64,000 bases of DNA from Zychaea mexicana (GCF_025766255.1 NW_026516681.1:478832-542831); one strand, 5' to 3'. Shown: positions 10,610-23,174, counted from the stretch's first letter. The notes: generated from the sequence alone by a model not told the origin. A program made the numbers and translations.

Positions 10610-12766
10610 AAAGCACGCACAATGTGTTTACATACCAAGTATGTGCCTTGAGCCAGGTTTGGGTTTATGTAGTTTGCACGAAGAAATGCCGCGTTCCATT
10701 CTTGGATAAATCCTTTCTCCCAGCGTGTCAGGTTTTGACGAAGCACGATCTCGGTATTGAAACGGTTAATTAGCTTTGGTATATAGCTATGTATAATGAC
10801 GAATACCAAGAGATCCAATCTAGCACGGTTGTACGTATACATATGATTACGCTTAAGCACTTTCCAGTGTGCTTCGACAAGCATGGTTGTTCTTGACAGT
10901 GGGATGCGATCAGGGACAGAGCTAGCTGCCTATGTTATCCACTTGTCAAGCTGGTAATATCGGCGAAACATATAAGCCCATGCACGATGCAGATTATGCA
11001 TAACGCAGTAGTCGTACATCTCCTGGGCGCATTGTTGCCATATATCGTTAGAATTAGCAAATACTGTCCCTATTATATATAGAACCAAGCAAAAGAATGA
11101 CAGAAACAGGTGTATAAGTATATCAATGAGTGTTTATACATCTACCTAATAATTCTGCACCACGTGTTATGAATACCTTCAGCCATCATTGGATGACGGC
11201 TGTAGTGCCTGCCCACCATCTTCAGTATCTCCTCTCTTCTTGGTTTATCACACATAATGCGATTCAAATCAGTGGTGGCGGACGGTGTGAATTGATGCGA
11301 GACAAACGGGAATTGGACCATCGCTTCTTGGACGTCATAATAAGTGGATGTGGCATTTCTTCTAGAAGAAAGCTTCCTTTCCATAGAATGCTCTATATGC
11401 CAAAGACATTGACATAGACAACGACGACTATCCCATGTCGCGTGGATCGCACCAAGTTGCGCAGCATCACCATCACTAAACATAAACTCTGGTTATAGTC
11501 TCCTGTCTTTGAGTTCTCCTAAAAACCGCTCTAAGGTTTGTGTTTTTGGATGCTCGATTGTGGCGTCTGCATTGCTTGTGTCACAAAGCATATATGCAAC
11601 AGGGAATCCAGCATCATTCACATAGGCAATGACACCATATAGCTCCATACCAGCACGATTTGTCTTAAAAGTGGAGTTGATATGGTACTCTTCCACATGA
11701 ACACAACCAGCCAAAGGGGCAAAAAAAGGAGTGACGAAACCCACAGCAACAATACCATCAGCAGTGTCAGAATAAATCTATTTTTTATTCATACAATAAG
11801 GCAAAAACACTACCTTTTTCTAGATAATCTACTAAAGCAAAAACAGGGTCTACAGAAGGCGAGTTCGTTTTCTGTATTAACCTACTTACCTCCGTATATC
11901 CTTGAATCATATACTGCTGTACCAAGAGCCAGGAGGAAACAAACTGGTCATCGTGTAGCATATACCACGTACGGAACGTCTCGCCCCACGTAATACATCT
12001 GTGCCGCCGTCGCCGCATGATAGCCCCATTCATCGATGATATCATTATGTATATCTGGCGCTGAACGAGTCATTGCATGTGCTGCAATAAATTCACGCAC
12101 CTCATGTGATACACCTTCTGGGCATGGAGCTGGAGCGGCTGCATGTTGCGATGGATGGCGAACGGTAAGCTCGATCGTTCCTAGATCCCGATCGGTCACC
12201 ATCCGTAGAGTGACACGCCGGCGCTCACGAACAGGTATCTAACATATAAAATTAATCCGTTCTCAACGAAACTGTACGCAAACACTTTGCCCATCTGTTC
12301 ATTTTTATTGATGCCTTTCTTGAACGGTTGATTAGCTTACTTAATTCTGTATAGCTACAGATTAAACGCATCTTGCGGTAAATGAAATAGCTTCACGAAG
12401 TGCCGGATCGCCAGTGTTCATCACATAATATCTGTAGTTGTCACAGAGCTGCACTGCTTCCAAAATACGTGTAATGATACGCTGATCTGACCATGTGCGC
12501 ATTTCATCCTCGTAAATGATATAGTCCGAAAAAGAGAAGACCTCAGTAGTGACATCACCAGTGGAATTACGGACAGCAAAAGGGTAAAAGTTGCCCAACT
12601 TGTCAATGAAGATCATTGAGTCGAGTGAAACTGGCATTCTCAGTGTCTGTCTGTCACGACAGACAATACACGTCCTGCACGGTCTTGTTCTACCGGCAAA
12701 AAGGGCAAACGGTTTCGTTTTTCTGCAATCCATGCAGTAACGATCGGGATCACCAAGCAATTCCAC
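10552..12766 (-). pseudogene. MULE transposase, inactivated
   Basis: Exon-like blocks follow the transposase order. 12766-12362 has a zinc ribbon (YCMDCRK...CRTCIVC). 12202-11948 and 12045-11785 are linker blocks. 11744-11493 holds HINSTFKTNRAGMELYGVI, the first catalytic motif. 11483-11142 holds FSDGDAAQLGAIHATW and CLWHIEHSMERKL, the second catalytic motif. 11070-10552 is the C-terminal region with LVEAHWKVLKRN. Two lesions are visible: the first catalytic Asp (normally D-S-T-F-K-T-N) is Asn here, and an in-frame TAG lies at 10930-10932 before AASSVPDRIPLSRTT. Introns between the blocks are not fully resolved. It belongs to a different MULE branch from the OTU-bearing one. Confidence 0.75.
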
Positions 12767-12949
12767 AGCTTCGGTATGGGACCAGCAGCATTGGTAGAGT
12801 TAGTTAAAGACATGGCAAGAATACAGGCGCGATGCAAAAAGGGGGGAGAAGAAAGGAAGAGGGGACCCTTGTAAACGAGCAAGCACCAAAAAATAAAAAC
12901 GATGACGGCCCATTATTTATCCGAGCTCTCGACTTTGATGTGATATCAG

Positions 12950-13330
12950 AAAGGGAGTTGACAAGCGCACTATGAAATAGTATGTATCCTACGAAGCGCT
13001 AATGTAATGCGGGCTGCTACACCGTCGGGCCAAAAGGTTGATCCTTGAAACACTTGATGCCAATGGGAGTTCCATATGTGGAGTATGGTAGTGGCGATGA
13101 TACATATGAAGGACAGTTTGAACTCTGGCTTGACCGTGAGCGGGGAGGTGTTGAGAGACCTAATGTGATCAAACGTCAAAGACCCATGGTCGACAAGGAA
13201 GCGCACGCTGATGGTCGACCACACTTGTGCTTTCACGGGACAGGACCAGAAAAAATGCTGCTCATCCTCGACCGCAGGACATAAACGGCAGGCTGGCGAG
13301 TCGAAACTTTGATGTTGCGTTTTTTATTTC
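12950..13330 (-). pseudogene. 3' end fragment of a LINE ORF2 (zf-RVT region)
   Basis: On the minus strand a reading frame encodes CRLCPAVEDEQHFFWSCPVK, the zinc-binding zf-RVT motif found downstream of reverse transcriptase in non-LTR elements. It continues with ATTILHIWNSHWHQV. The same ILHIW(x)2HW block ends ORF2 of the LINE at 43-49 kb, so this is a 5'-truncated relic of a related element. The reverse transcriptase itself is absent. Confidence 0.7.
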
Positions 13331-13399
13331 GGATAAAGTATTATCCGACATTTGTCTGCGTAAAATCTCGTAAATGCCTATAACAGTGTTGTCGACAGT

Positions 13400-15474
13400 C
13401 GACAGCGATCGCTCGTATCGGATATCGACCGGAAGACTCGGTCAGACAGGTACAGTCTGAGCATTCCGCATCCACCAGTGCTCAGTTACCAGGCTACTTC
13501 GGCAATCAGCCCTTGACACCTATGGCCAGTGGGAAGACCAGGATTGGATCGAGAAGCTGCACAACTTGATATTGCTCGTCGCTATTTCTAACAACTTCAC
13601 GTTTCGATGGATTGAAAACCCTGAGACTATTGCATTGTTTGACCACCTGAATAGTCGCTTGAATGTTTGTCCCATCCATCTACTACTTGAGTCATTGAGC
13701 TCTATACACTAACCTGGTATATGCATATGCGGTTGATCAAAAACAGCATTCCAAGCCGCAAAGCCCTTGTGGGACGCATTCTGGATAGAGTTGCTGACAT
13801 GGCCAACGGCAACATCGCGAAGAAGGCCAAGGAAACGAGCGGTGTGACATTAACTTATGATGGCTGGCGTAATGTTTCCAAGGAATCAATCCTCGGTATC
13901 GTCCTCAGCTAGGACAAGGGCGAGAGCATCGTATGGGATGCCAAGGACATTTCTTGTGATGTCGCTACCACGGAGGAGGTCAAGAGAAAGCTGGAACACA
14001 TTATCCACAATCCTGACAAGAAGCTTTAGCTGCTACAATCGAGGTCACCGCTGTAGTGACTAATTCCGCTAGTGCTTACACGGCCGCCGGCAAAGCCTTG
14101 CGTCTGGAGTATCCCAACATTGTCTGGTTGCCATGCTTTGCCCACCAGCTGAACCTTTGCATTGCTGATCTCCTAAAGTTGTTCCCAGACCTCAAGGCAT
14201 GCATCACGGAGTCCATAAAAGTCATTGAGGCGTTCAACCGATCGACTATCCTTGCAAGCGCGTTGCGAGATACGCAGCTCAACCAGTACAGCAAGACCAA
14301 GAGTTTACGCCAGCCCGCCGCCACATGATGGACCAGCTACTATGATAGCCTCCAACGCACTGTGGGCAGTAAAGACGCCATCAAGATATGCTCATGCCTT
14401 CAAACACCACAATTTTATTATATCACTGATCCATGCATTATCTACATATAGGTCGTTGCGATCGCATCCCCACAAACACCCAGCGATGTTAGAAACATTG
14501 TCAATTCCACCAGCTATGGAATACCTGCACTGCACTGATTAAGATGATGGCATCTTTTGCTAAGACGCTCGATATTTTGCAATCAAATCATGCATGGCTG
14601 TTCGATGTTGTGCGCGTCTTTGCTCAAGATATCGCCCCCATGTTCATCACCCGCAAGCCACGCTTTGTCCTCGACTTACCATGTGCCCAACTCAATCACT
14701 TGTCGGTCGACTGGAGAAACGTTGGTACTCCTGGGAACAGCCACTGTTGCTAGTGGCTGCATTCCTGCATCCCGGCATAAAGGATCGCCTTGTCACCAAC
14801 ACCCCCGGCCAATACCATCCTGAGGAGTCGCCAATCCACTTGAGCCCGTTCGTGTATGGCGCCTTCATCCGCAAATACTACACTATGTGGACCGGCGAGG
14901 ACTGCAGCATGCTGCCTGTGCAAGTAGCCGCTTATGCTGCCGGAGAGGGGGTTTTTTTCACCCGACGCAGGTCGAACCGTTCCTGAAGGTAGAGGACAAG
15001 GACGGGGCGCTCAGGCCGTACTGGAAGAGCGTATTGGGCGACGGATAGTGTAAGCAGCTGGCATTCGTGGCGTTGCGCGCTCACGAAATTGTCGTTAACT
15101 CGGCATCTTGCGAGCGTCTATTCACCGACATGGGGTACATACACACGAATCCACGGAATCGGTTGGGCTGGCCGAAAGTGCTGCGAATGGCGCAGATCAG
15201 GGCAGATCTCAAGAACCAGCGAGGAAAAATCAAGGAGCGGGCAACCCCGCGTGAATACCCGATTGAAGAAGATGAGCTGGCAACAGCAGCCACCAAGGAG
15301 GACTTGCTCGCAATGGTCAACAGCAGCGAGGAGTCGACGGAGATCTTGCACGATGAGTGGATGGCACTCGCAAACGAGTGGATCGACATGCTGAATGATG
15401 AGCACAATGAGGCGGGCCAGGAGAGCCTGGAAGATATGCTGGACGAGTCAGACCCCACTCCCTACCAAAGATAG
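13400..15474 (+). pseudogene. hAT-family transposase remnant
   Basis: Blocks appear in the correct order but in shifting frames. About 13510-13670 encodes LDTYGQWEDQDWIEKLHNL. 13760-13910 encodes SGVTLTYDGWRNVSKESILG. 14056-14328 encodes NIVWLPCFAHQLNLCIADLL. 14544-14640 is a short block. 15067-15474 has the hAT C-terminal dimerisation signature VNSASCERLFTDMGYIH, followed by an acidic tail. Stops and frameshifts separate the blocks. The remnant is noticeably more GC-rich than its surroundings. No TIRs or 8-bp target duplications were identified. Confidence 0.75.
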
Positions 15475-15866
15475 GCGCTACAAATGGACTCTCGAGTCTT
15501 TGCTTTCTCTCTCTCTTGCTCTCCCTTAAGCATTTCCAAATAAAGAAGGTTTATTCACGCTGGAGCCGTGAATTATTAGCTCTCCGAATATTCACGGTGA
15601 ATAACCCAGCACTGGAAAAAACCAATATTAAAGGCCACATAATTCAACAGAATATTCCAAAGGAAAACGCTGAGTCCCACTGCACAGAATTGGCTCGTGG
15701 GTTCCAGCAGGGAAATATAAGTCGGGCTTTGTACCGCGAAATTACACGCATAAAGCAAACAAGCCTTCCTCCCTCCCCCAACAACAACAAAAATAATAAT
15801 CACCTTCCTTTCTTTTCTTTCTTTCTTCTTCTATTCACTTTTCCACGTCTTGAAGGAACAAAAAGG
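15475..15866 (+). promoter_or_regulatory. 5' flank of the Ca2+-ATPase gene
   Basis: Between the hAT remnant and the ATPase start codon. It contains CT-rich runs (about 15498-15530 and 15765-15845) typical of fungal core promoters and 5' leaders, the second one immediately upstream of the ATG. No specific factor site is claimed. Confidence 0.35.
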
Positions 15867-18800
15867 ATGCCTCGAGACGAACGGAGGCCTTTGATCAACG
15901 AAGATCACCAGGGCTCCTTTGGGGTATCTGCTGATGAACTCACACACCTTGTCGATCCTAAAAATCCAGACTTGCTTAAACGTCTTGGCGGCACCGAGCA
16001 GCTGGCTCGAAAGCTACGTGTTGACCTGCGCGTGGGTCTCTCTGCTGACGAAGGTGTCGAGCGATCAAGTGACGAGCCGTTCAACGAACGTCAAGCTGTC
16101 TTTGGCCGAAATATTTTGCCTGAAGCACAAAGCAAAACCTTTTCGGAATTACTGTGGGCTGCTTACAATGACAAGACTTTGAGTATGTTTTAGATTGTTG
16201 CCAAAGTTTGACGGGACAGTCATTTTTCACAAACAAAACATAATGAGCTAAACTTTCACTCCTAAATGACCCGACGTCAACTATTGAACTTTAGTCATGC
16301 TGACCATTGCGTCATTCGTGTCCCTTGCCGTTGGCATTTACGAAGATTACAGCCCACGCCACGATCCGGACGAACCCAGAGTTGGTTGGTAAGTTTCGTG
16401 GCTAATATAGGTGACACAGGGTGATAAACGAAAATGGAGAAAGAGTGGCGCGGTGGGTATTTCTCCGACTTGTGTACTAAAATAAATTAGGGTGGAAGGC
16501 ACGGCGATTCTCGTGGCTGTATTAGCAGTCGTGTTCACCAACGCCATCAACGACTACCAGAAGGAAGCTCAGTTCAAGAAACTCAATGCCAAGAAAGAAG
16601 ACCGTGAAGTCAAGGTCTTGCGGGGTGGCAAACAACAGCAAATTAGCGTCTATGATTTAAATGTCGGCGATGTTCTCGAACTAGAGCCGGGTGATATTGT
16701 TCCCGTCGATGGCATCTTCCTCCAAGGTCACAACATGGCGTGCGACGAGTCCTCGGCTACGGGCGAAACTGATACCATGAAAAAGCAAGCCGAAGGCAAT
16801 GGTGTTGACTGCTTCATCCTGTCCGGATCCAAGGTTTTGGAAGGCGTGGGTCGTGCGCTTGTGATTGCTGTTGGTGAGCATTCGTTTTATGGCAAGACCA
16901 TGATGTCCATGCGTGGCGACGAAGCAGAAGGCACTCCCCTCCAAGTCAAGCTTGATGTGTTGGCCGAACAAATCGCAAAACTCGGCTTTGCTGCTGCCTT
17001 GGCCATGCTTTTGACATTGGTCATTAAATACTTTGTTACTGCCTCGCTCCAGGAAGAATACCCTCCCGGTGGCGAAATCGCTGCTGCCATGATCAGTATC
17101 GTCATCCAAGCTATCACCATCATCGTCGTTGCTGTGCCTGAAGGTTTGCCCATGGCCGTTACTATGGCACTTGCCTTTGCCACAACGCAAATGCTCAAGG
17201 ATAACAACTTGGTCCGCGTCTTGGCTGCATGTGAAACCATGGGAAATGCCACGGCCATTTGCTCTGACAAGACTGGCACGCTAACCCAAAACAAAATGAC
17301 TGTCGTACGCGGTACTTTGGCCGACGAGTCCTTTGAGACTGTTGAGAAGATCAAGGACTGGGGCAAGAAGGTCCATTCCGAGTCTGTTCAAAACTTGGTG
17401 TTTGAAAACATTGCAGTCAACTCCACAGCGTTCGAAGGAAAGGACGAAAATGGCAACGTCGACTTTGTTGGCTCCAAGACCGAATGTGCTCTGCTCGGCT
17501 TTTCCAAGGGGCTCGGCAGCCGCTACGAGGATATCCGCCACGACAGCAAGGTTACCAAGGTGTTCCCCTTCTCATCCAAGCGCAAGTCCATGATGACTGT
17601 CATTGAGGTGCTAGAAAACACTGCTTCGACCAAGTCCCAGGCCGACTACCGTATCCACGTCAAGGGTGCATCCGAGATTGTCCTGGGCGCCTGTACTCGC
17701 TATTTGGATGCCCAAGGTAACACCAAGAAGCTTGACAAGGATGTCCTCACCCGCTGGAACAACATCATTACGGAGTACGCCAACAATGCTTTGCGCACAA
17801 TTGCTTTGGCCTATCGCGATATCAAGACCGACCAGTTCGAAAACGCATCTGACGACGACGAACCTCCACTTGAAGAACTGACCTTGATCGGCATTGTGGG
17901 AATTATGGATCCTTTGCGACCTGGTGTTGTGGAATCTGTTGCCAAGTTCCGCGAGGCTGGTGTGTTTGTCCGCATGATTACTGGTGACAATTTGAACACA
18001 GCCAAGGCCATTGCTCGTAACGCAGGCATTCTTACCAAGGGCGGTGAAGCATTGACTGGACCTGAGTTGCGCGCTATGTCGGTGGAAGAGCAGCGCAAGG
18101 TGATTCCCCGCTTGCAAGTGCTGGCCCGCTCCTCGCCTACTGACAAGACGATTGTTGTAACACGCCTTCAAGAACAGGAACAGGTGGTTGGCATGACTGG
18201 CGACGGTACAAACGACGGACCTGCACTCAAGTTGGCCGATGTTGGTTTTAGTATGGGTATTGCTGGCACCGAGGTCGCCAAGGAAGCATCTGATATCATT
18301 CTCATGGATGACAACTTTAACTCGATCATGAAGGCTTTGCTGTGGGGCCGTGCTGTCAACGACGGTGTGCGCAAGTTCTTGACCTTCCAGCTGACCGTCA
18401 ACATTGCCGCTGTTGCCTTGTCGTTCATCAGTGCCGTCGGATCCGAAAATTCTGAAAGTGTGTTGAGTGCTGTCCAACTGCTGTGGGTCAACTTGATTAT
18501 GGATACACTCGCTGCATTGGCCCTGGCCACCGAACCACCTACTGACGACTTACTCCAGCGCAAGCCCATTTCAAAATACGCTCATTTGATCAACTTTAAA
18601 ATGGGTAAAATGATCCTCGGCCAGGCCATCTTCCAGATCATCATCAACTTGTGTGTTATCTATCTTGGCAAGCCCATCTTCCATCTTGGTGACAGCACTC
18701 ACGACCAAGCAGTATTGCGCACCATTGTTTTTAACATCTTTGTTTTCTTGCAAGTCTTTAACGAGATCAACTGCCGCCGCATTGACGGTTCCATCAACGT

Positions 18801-19383
18801 ATTCAAGGATATCTTCAATAATTGGATCTTTATTGCTGTACAAGTCGCCGTCGTCCTCGGCCAGTATTTGATCGTCACTTTTGGCGGCATCGCATTCAAG
18901 ACGACCCCTCTGACACCCATGCAATGGCTCGTGACCGTCTTGATTGGTGCTCTTTCGATTCCTGTCGGTACTATCATTCGCCTGTTGCCTGATTGTGGAT
19001 TTGAACGCCGGTTCCGTGAAGAAGCCCGTCAGCTCGCAACCTACTCGCGTATGCATTGGGAGGGTGCTATTGGTGAAGTTCGCAATGGTTTGCGTGTTTA
19101 CTCTATGCTTCGTCGTTCGCGTCACCCGCGCAGCCGCCATAGTCGTTCGGATTCGCTTAACAGCGTTCGATCTAGCTTGTTGGGCACCTCCCCTCCTCGC
19201 TATGGCGCCGTACGCTCTGACACTTCCCCTCCTCCTACCAGCAACAACGGCAGCAACAGCCCCGGATCAGCCACAAACAACCGATTCGCTTCGTTGGTCG
19301 CTTACGCCCAAGATTTTAACCGGGCAGCCGAGTCAGCTTCTGAACGACAGCAGAACAAAGCCTCAAAGAACCATCGTTCATAA
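15867..19383 (+). CDS. P-type (IIB) calcium-transporting ATPase, PMC1-like
   Basis: CDS join(15867..16182,16295..16388,16491..19383), 1100 residues. Both introns are GT-AG and phase-consistent. The protein pumps Ca2+ out of the cytosol, at the vacuole or plasma membrane, using a phospho-aspartate intermediate. Motifs visible in order: the TGE actuator loop (SSATGETDT), VAVPEGLPMAV in M4, the phosphorylation site SDKTGTLTQNKM, the hinge MITGDNLNTAKAIA and GDGTNDGPALKLAD, then M5-M6 with WVNLIMDTLAALALATEPP as in type IIB pumps. The N-terminus before M1 is about 100 residues. The C-terminal tail is Arg/Ser-rich (RSRHPRSRHSRSDS). Length and motifs are complete, so it should be functional. It could reside in vacuole or plasma membrane; the sequence does not settle which. 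Confidence 0.95.
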
Positions 19384-19599
19384 TAGAACAGTTTTTCCTT
19401 TCCATTTTTCCTTTCCATTTTTCCTCCTTTTCTTCATCAATTTTTTGTAACATATTAACATGTTGAAACACACTCTCACTCATACAATCATCTGACAAAA
19501 TAATAAAGAATTCCTGTTTTATAAAAACATCATTCTAAAAATTTGGCTGCATAATGATTTTTGACATCCAGCGAGGGATTATAAAGAACCGCGCATATG

Positions 19600-20560
19600 A
19601 TCTCTTTCACTTGCTTTCACTCCTTTGCTTTTCGCGTTTTGATCAGGTACGTCTTCCTTTTTATGCATCAAATTTTGAAGAAACTCCATTCAAACTCTTT
19701 TTTTTTGTGTTTCTATAGCAACAGTTGCCATAATTATGGTGCTGTATTCTACCTTCGGGTGGAAAAACGTCATTGTTGTCGTTATGGTAAGTAAACGATT
19801 CAAAAGTAAAGTAATCGCGTTTATTTTTATTAAATTTAGACCCTCTTCGTGCTCCCATCTAAAGATCTTTGAGCAGCTTCTTTCTTTCTCTCTGTGTATA
19901 TGCACATTTACCGCATTCGTTGCTGTTGGCAGTGAACGTTATCAAAGTATTGTAAGTACTGGTTAATGTTGAAGACGATTCACGTTGTGAGTTGCAACTT
20001 GTTTATTCTTAACGTTTGGATCCTTTCTTTTCAAAACTAGGTCTTTCAGAAATCCGACACACCAGCTGTAGCTGCATGCTAGTTCAATGGCAGGGAAACG
20101 GCTTTGATAGTGACATGACAGTTTTAGTGGCGTTAGATTAGTCTGGCCAACTTATTGAACCCTCAAACTTGTGCAGCCATTTCCTCCGCTTAAGTACCAA
20201 CAACCTGTGATAATCGCCGCCATTGTCATTGTCACTGTAAGTGAGCTTGCTGAATAAAGCGCTGGGAAGCTGGGCCGCCATGTGTGTAAGCCCCGTCTTA
20301 CTTTTCAAGAGTGGCTCCCCTGGCTGGTTTTTCTTTCAGAAAAATCACCTAGCACAAGACAGCACAGCCGCTATTATCGATGTCTGTAAGTATAGTAGAA
20401 GCTAGTGAACTTTGCTGAGTAAAGCGCTAGGAAGCTGGGCCGCCGTGTGTGTAAGCCCCATGTTACTTTTCAAGAGTGGCTTCCCTGGCTGGTTTTTCTT
20501 TTCAGGAAAGTCAGCTAGCATTGTACAGCATATTCGCTATTATATTTGTATCTTTGTAAA
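19600..20560 (+). other. Unrecognised multi-exon locus (possible small membrane protein or spliced ncRNA)
   Basis: A series of strong plus-strand splice signals is visible. An acceptor near 19720 is followed by a donor at about 19788 (GTAAGT); an acceptor near 19840 by a donor at 19950 (GTAAGT); acceptors near 20040 and 20140; and donors at 20237, 20386 and 20556. Candidate exons are short and several encode hydrophobic ends (for example NVIVVVM and IIAAIVIVT). No single frame connects all exons with confidence, so this may be a non-coding spliced transcript or a decayed gene. I do not recognise a product. Confidence 0.4.
20237..20555 (+). repeat. Tandemly duplicated intron-exon unit (~165 bp)
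   Basis: Two units follow each other. Intron 20237-20339 plus exon 20340-20385 is followed by intron 20386-20505 plus exon 20506-20555. The intron cores are the best-conserved part (AAAGCGCTGGGAAGCTGGGC versus the same with one change, then GTGTGTAAGCCCC and CAAGAGTGGCT). The exon parts have diverged more, although both can read AII(D/F)V near their ends. Period about 165 bp. Confidence 0.75.
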
Positions 20561-21721
20561 TAGCGATAGGAGTGGTTGGTGGTAAGGGTAGAAGAAGTAG
20601 GATAGTGGTTATTAGATCTTTTTTTGTATAGTTTCCCTTTTTTCTTAAATAGTTACGACTAGCAGCAGAAGGACAGGAAGGAAACGGATTTACGGTTGGT
20701 TGTTGTCGGGACCGATGATCCACACCAGCCTTGACGGTGTTATGTGCTAGGTGTGGGGAGGGGCGGGAGCCGAAGCAACGTTTGACTTCCACGTAGTGGC
20801 TCCTGGTAACATCAGTATGGCTTGCTTTGCTGGTGGCTAAAAGCGTTGCAACTTTGCTTTTTTAAAAAAATACAACTTCTCCCAATTTGTGATTTATATT
20901 TTGTATGTACTACATTCGCAATAGTCATAACATGGAGTGTATGGCATGCCATATGCTTATGTGTATAGAACGGTTGGACCGATTGTCCGTTTTTGTTAAA
21001 GCGAATATATATTTAATTTGATGACTCAGCTCACTATGTACTGTATTCGTAGGTAGATATTGTGGAGTGCATACTAACTGGTTGAGTATATTACATTGAC
21101 AGATGCTATGTTTACAATGCATCTCAACTCGAATCTTTCATATTAGTACGTAAGCGATATCACGCTTAGGATTACACCTACAGTATCAGGCAATTGAGAG
21201 CGGAAATAATATGTAAGCTTGTCATGGTATATAGGAACGATATCATCTTAATATGTTATATCCAAGAAATCCAACATCCTGTCAATGAAAAAGGTTAGGA
21301 GGCAGAAAATATGTATGTATGATCACATAGATGTGTAAGGTTTCCTGCATGAACTCCTCACGGGGCCCCTTGTTTGTTTGCTGTAATGCATATAGAAGCT
21401 TATTTTCTGTCTAACTTTAAATCATACAGTATCAGGCTACATTGTACTTGATGCGACGGTCAGAGGCATCTACTTCTTTTGTCATCCATGGTTTGTTCTG
21501 CTGCATCGACTAGCTGAGCCATTGGCGTGCCTTTTCAATCTCAATTGTTTATTAAGTATTAGTATGAAATTATATATATACAGAGAAAGTGATGTGATTA
21601 AGAGGAAGGAATTGGAGTGACATTAATTTATACAGCAAAGGGCGAAAAAGGACTGGAAGAAGCAGAAGAATGGTCTGTTCTTCTTATAAGTACAAGTAAC
21701 CTGTGATGGTGTGAGGGTTTA
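20561..21721. other. Intergenic DNA without recognisable genes
   Basis: AT-rich sequence between the multi-exon locus and the 3' end of the arrestin gene. No coding exon, RNA gene or repeat was recognised. Confidence 0.5.
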
Positions 21722-22993
21722 CTACTCCACGGATAATTGTTGCTCATAGCGCGGCGTATACTCGGGCAAATCTAAATCCACAGTGACAGCATCATCACCT
21801 CCGATTCCGGGCCTAGCTCTCGGCTGGTGTTGCTGTTGTTGTTCTTCTTCTTCTTCTTCTTGTGACACATTGGTTCCTGTGGGCGGACAATCAGTGATAA
21901 TGACAGGAAACTCCAAGGAAAACGGTTTGGCATTGCTACCAGGAGTGAAATGAATTGTGAGTCGACATTTGTGAGAGATTTCCAAGAATGGGTTGAATGT
22001 GTGCATGCGAACAGGCTGTGTGCTTTTGCAAGTCGACAACTGTTGGTGTTGCGTTAAGTGCAGTGGGGTGCGAATAAAATGTGTTTCTGAGCTTGTCGAA
22101 AACGAGGGCGGGTGGTATGTGGTACTTGGAAATCGGATGACTTTGGGTGGGAGGTTGTGCACACCAGATTTAATGGAGAACCTACAAGCATCCAATATGT
22201 GAAACGACGACGTTTGCTTAGCAGAGAGACGAGAGACGCTTTTCCCAGCCCTTCCTTCCTTCCTTCCTTCCTTCCTTCCTTCTTCTTACCTGTATGTCTC
22301 CAACTCTTCTAACGCCAACTCTACACGGTCCACCTCCACTCGCTCCTTTTCAACGCTCCATCGCAGTGCTACAACCAACTCGCCTACTTCGGCCGACGCG
22401 GCTTTGGGCACCTCAGCTGACCATTCGAACCATTCGCGCACCCCATGATACTCGACACTCGGTATCAACGCAGACAGATTAGGCAAGTAATGGCGCCTGA
22501 CGTTGACCGTCCGTTGGATCCTGTATTTTTTAAAGAAAGAACCGGCGGAGAAATTCGCCACGAGGGTGTATTCGACAAACGCATGGTTGGCCTTGATGGA
22601 TGGCGGCAGATGGGTGGGCATATGCAGACCAAAATCAATGATAGGGGCACCTGTGAAGATCAGCTCTTTCTCGACTTCACAAATCGTAACGGTTGTTTGC
22701 AGTATAGTCGTGCCTGTCATGTCTGCAGGACCAGTGATGGCATCGCGAGGTAAGGCAGACATCGGTGCCTGGATTTTTAATCCAGCCTTGCCCGTGAGCT
22801 GCAGGGTGATTCGGTTCCATTTGATTTTGCGATCGTGGAAGACAACATTGCCCATGAGGCGTGTGCGGACGTGCGCCATTGGATTGTCTCGGGTGGCAGG
22901 ACCAATAAAGTGAACCGGTGCGTCATCCACCACCAGGTCGACTGGAGGAAGGTTTTTCGTTGTGCTGGAGGCGGATGCTGTGAGTCGCTTCAT
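21722..22993 (-). CDS. Alpha-arrestin-like protein
   Basis: complement(join(21722..22181,22290..22993)), 387 residues, with one intron that contains a TTCC microsatellite. The protein should be a cytosolic adaptor linking membrane transporters to ubiquitin ligases for endocytosis, as known for fungal arrestin-related trafficking adaptors. The N-terminal ~230 residues show the arrestin-fold pattern: RTRLMGNVVFHDRKIKWNRI, GKAGLKIQ, then FVEYTLVANF and the basic KKYRIQRTVNV strand. The second exon carries the arrestin C-domain (LEISHKCRLTIHF). A low-complexity Glu/Gln run follows, then a tail ending LPEYTPRY, a PY-like motif of the type that can bind WW domains. It is shorter than many ARTs but complete from ATG to stop. 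Arrestin identity is fairly sure; the particular subfamily is not. Confidence 0.82.
22251..22283. repeat. TTCC microsatellite in the arrestin intron
   Basis: About eight CTTC/TTCC units directly beside the 5' splice site of the minus-strand intron. Length variation here could affect splicing. Confidence 0.85.
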
Positions 22994-23174
22994 TCTAGGT
23001 GTGTGTGTGAGTGTGTGTGTGTGAGAAGGAAGAAAGCGAGGGAGAGAAGAGAGAGAGAGAGAGAAAGGAAGGCTTTGTGACGGTCGAGGTGGATCAAGGC
23101 AAAGGTGGGAAAGTTTTTGTTTATTTTATCATATCTTTTATTTTATCTTATCGCGATGCCACCAACCAATCGCC

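Larger units (their letters stand above)
8232..12940 (-). mobile_element. Second MULE, degenerate, with short TIRs
   Basis: The segment starting CATTCAAGTCGACGAGAGC at 8234 is matched in inverted orientation at 12915-12940 (reverse complement CATCAAAGTCGAGAGCTCGG). That gives imperfect TIRs of roughly 25-30 bp. They enclose a broken MULE transposase (10552-12766), a two-frame coiled-coil ORF (9567-10174), another coiled-coil ORF (8389-8829) and a CCAG-rich repeat. No target-site duplication was found. The TIR pairing is visible in the sequence; treating everything between as one element is an inference, since nested insertions are possible. Confidence 0.5.

Noticed and set aside
16681..18569. 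Several long open frames antisense to the Ca2+-ATPase
   Set aside because: They are shadows of the conserved GC-biased coding frame; none has a domain signature.
20511..20792. Minus-strand open frame of 93 codons
   Set aside because: Overlaps the duplicated intron-exon unit on the other strand, is low in complexity, has no family signature and no splice partners.
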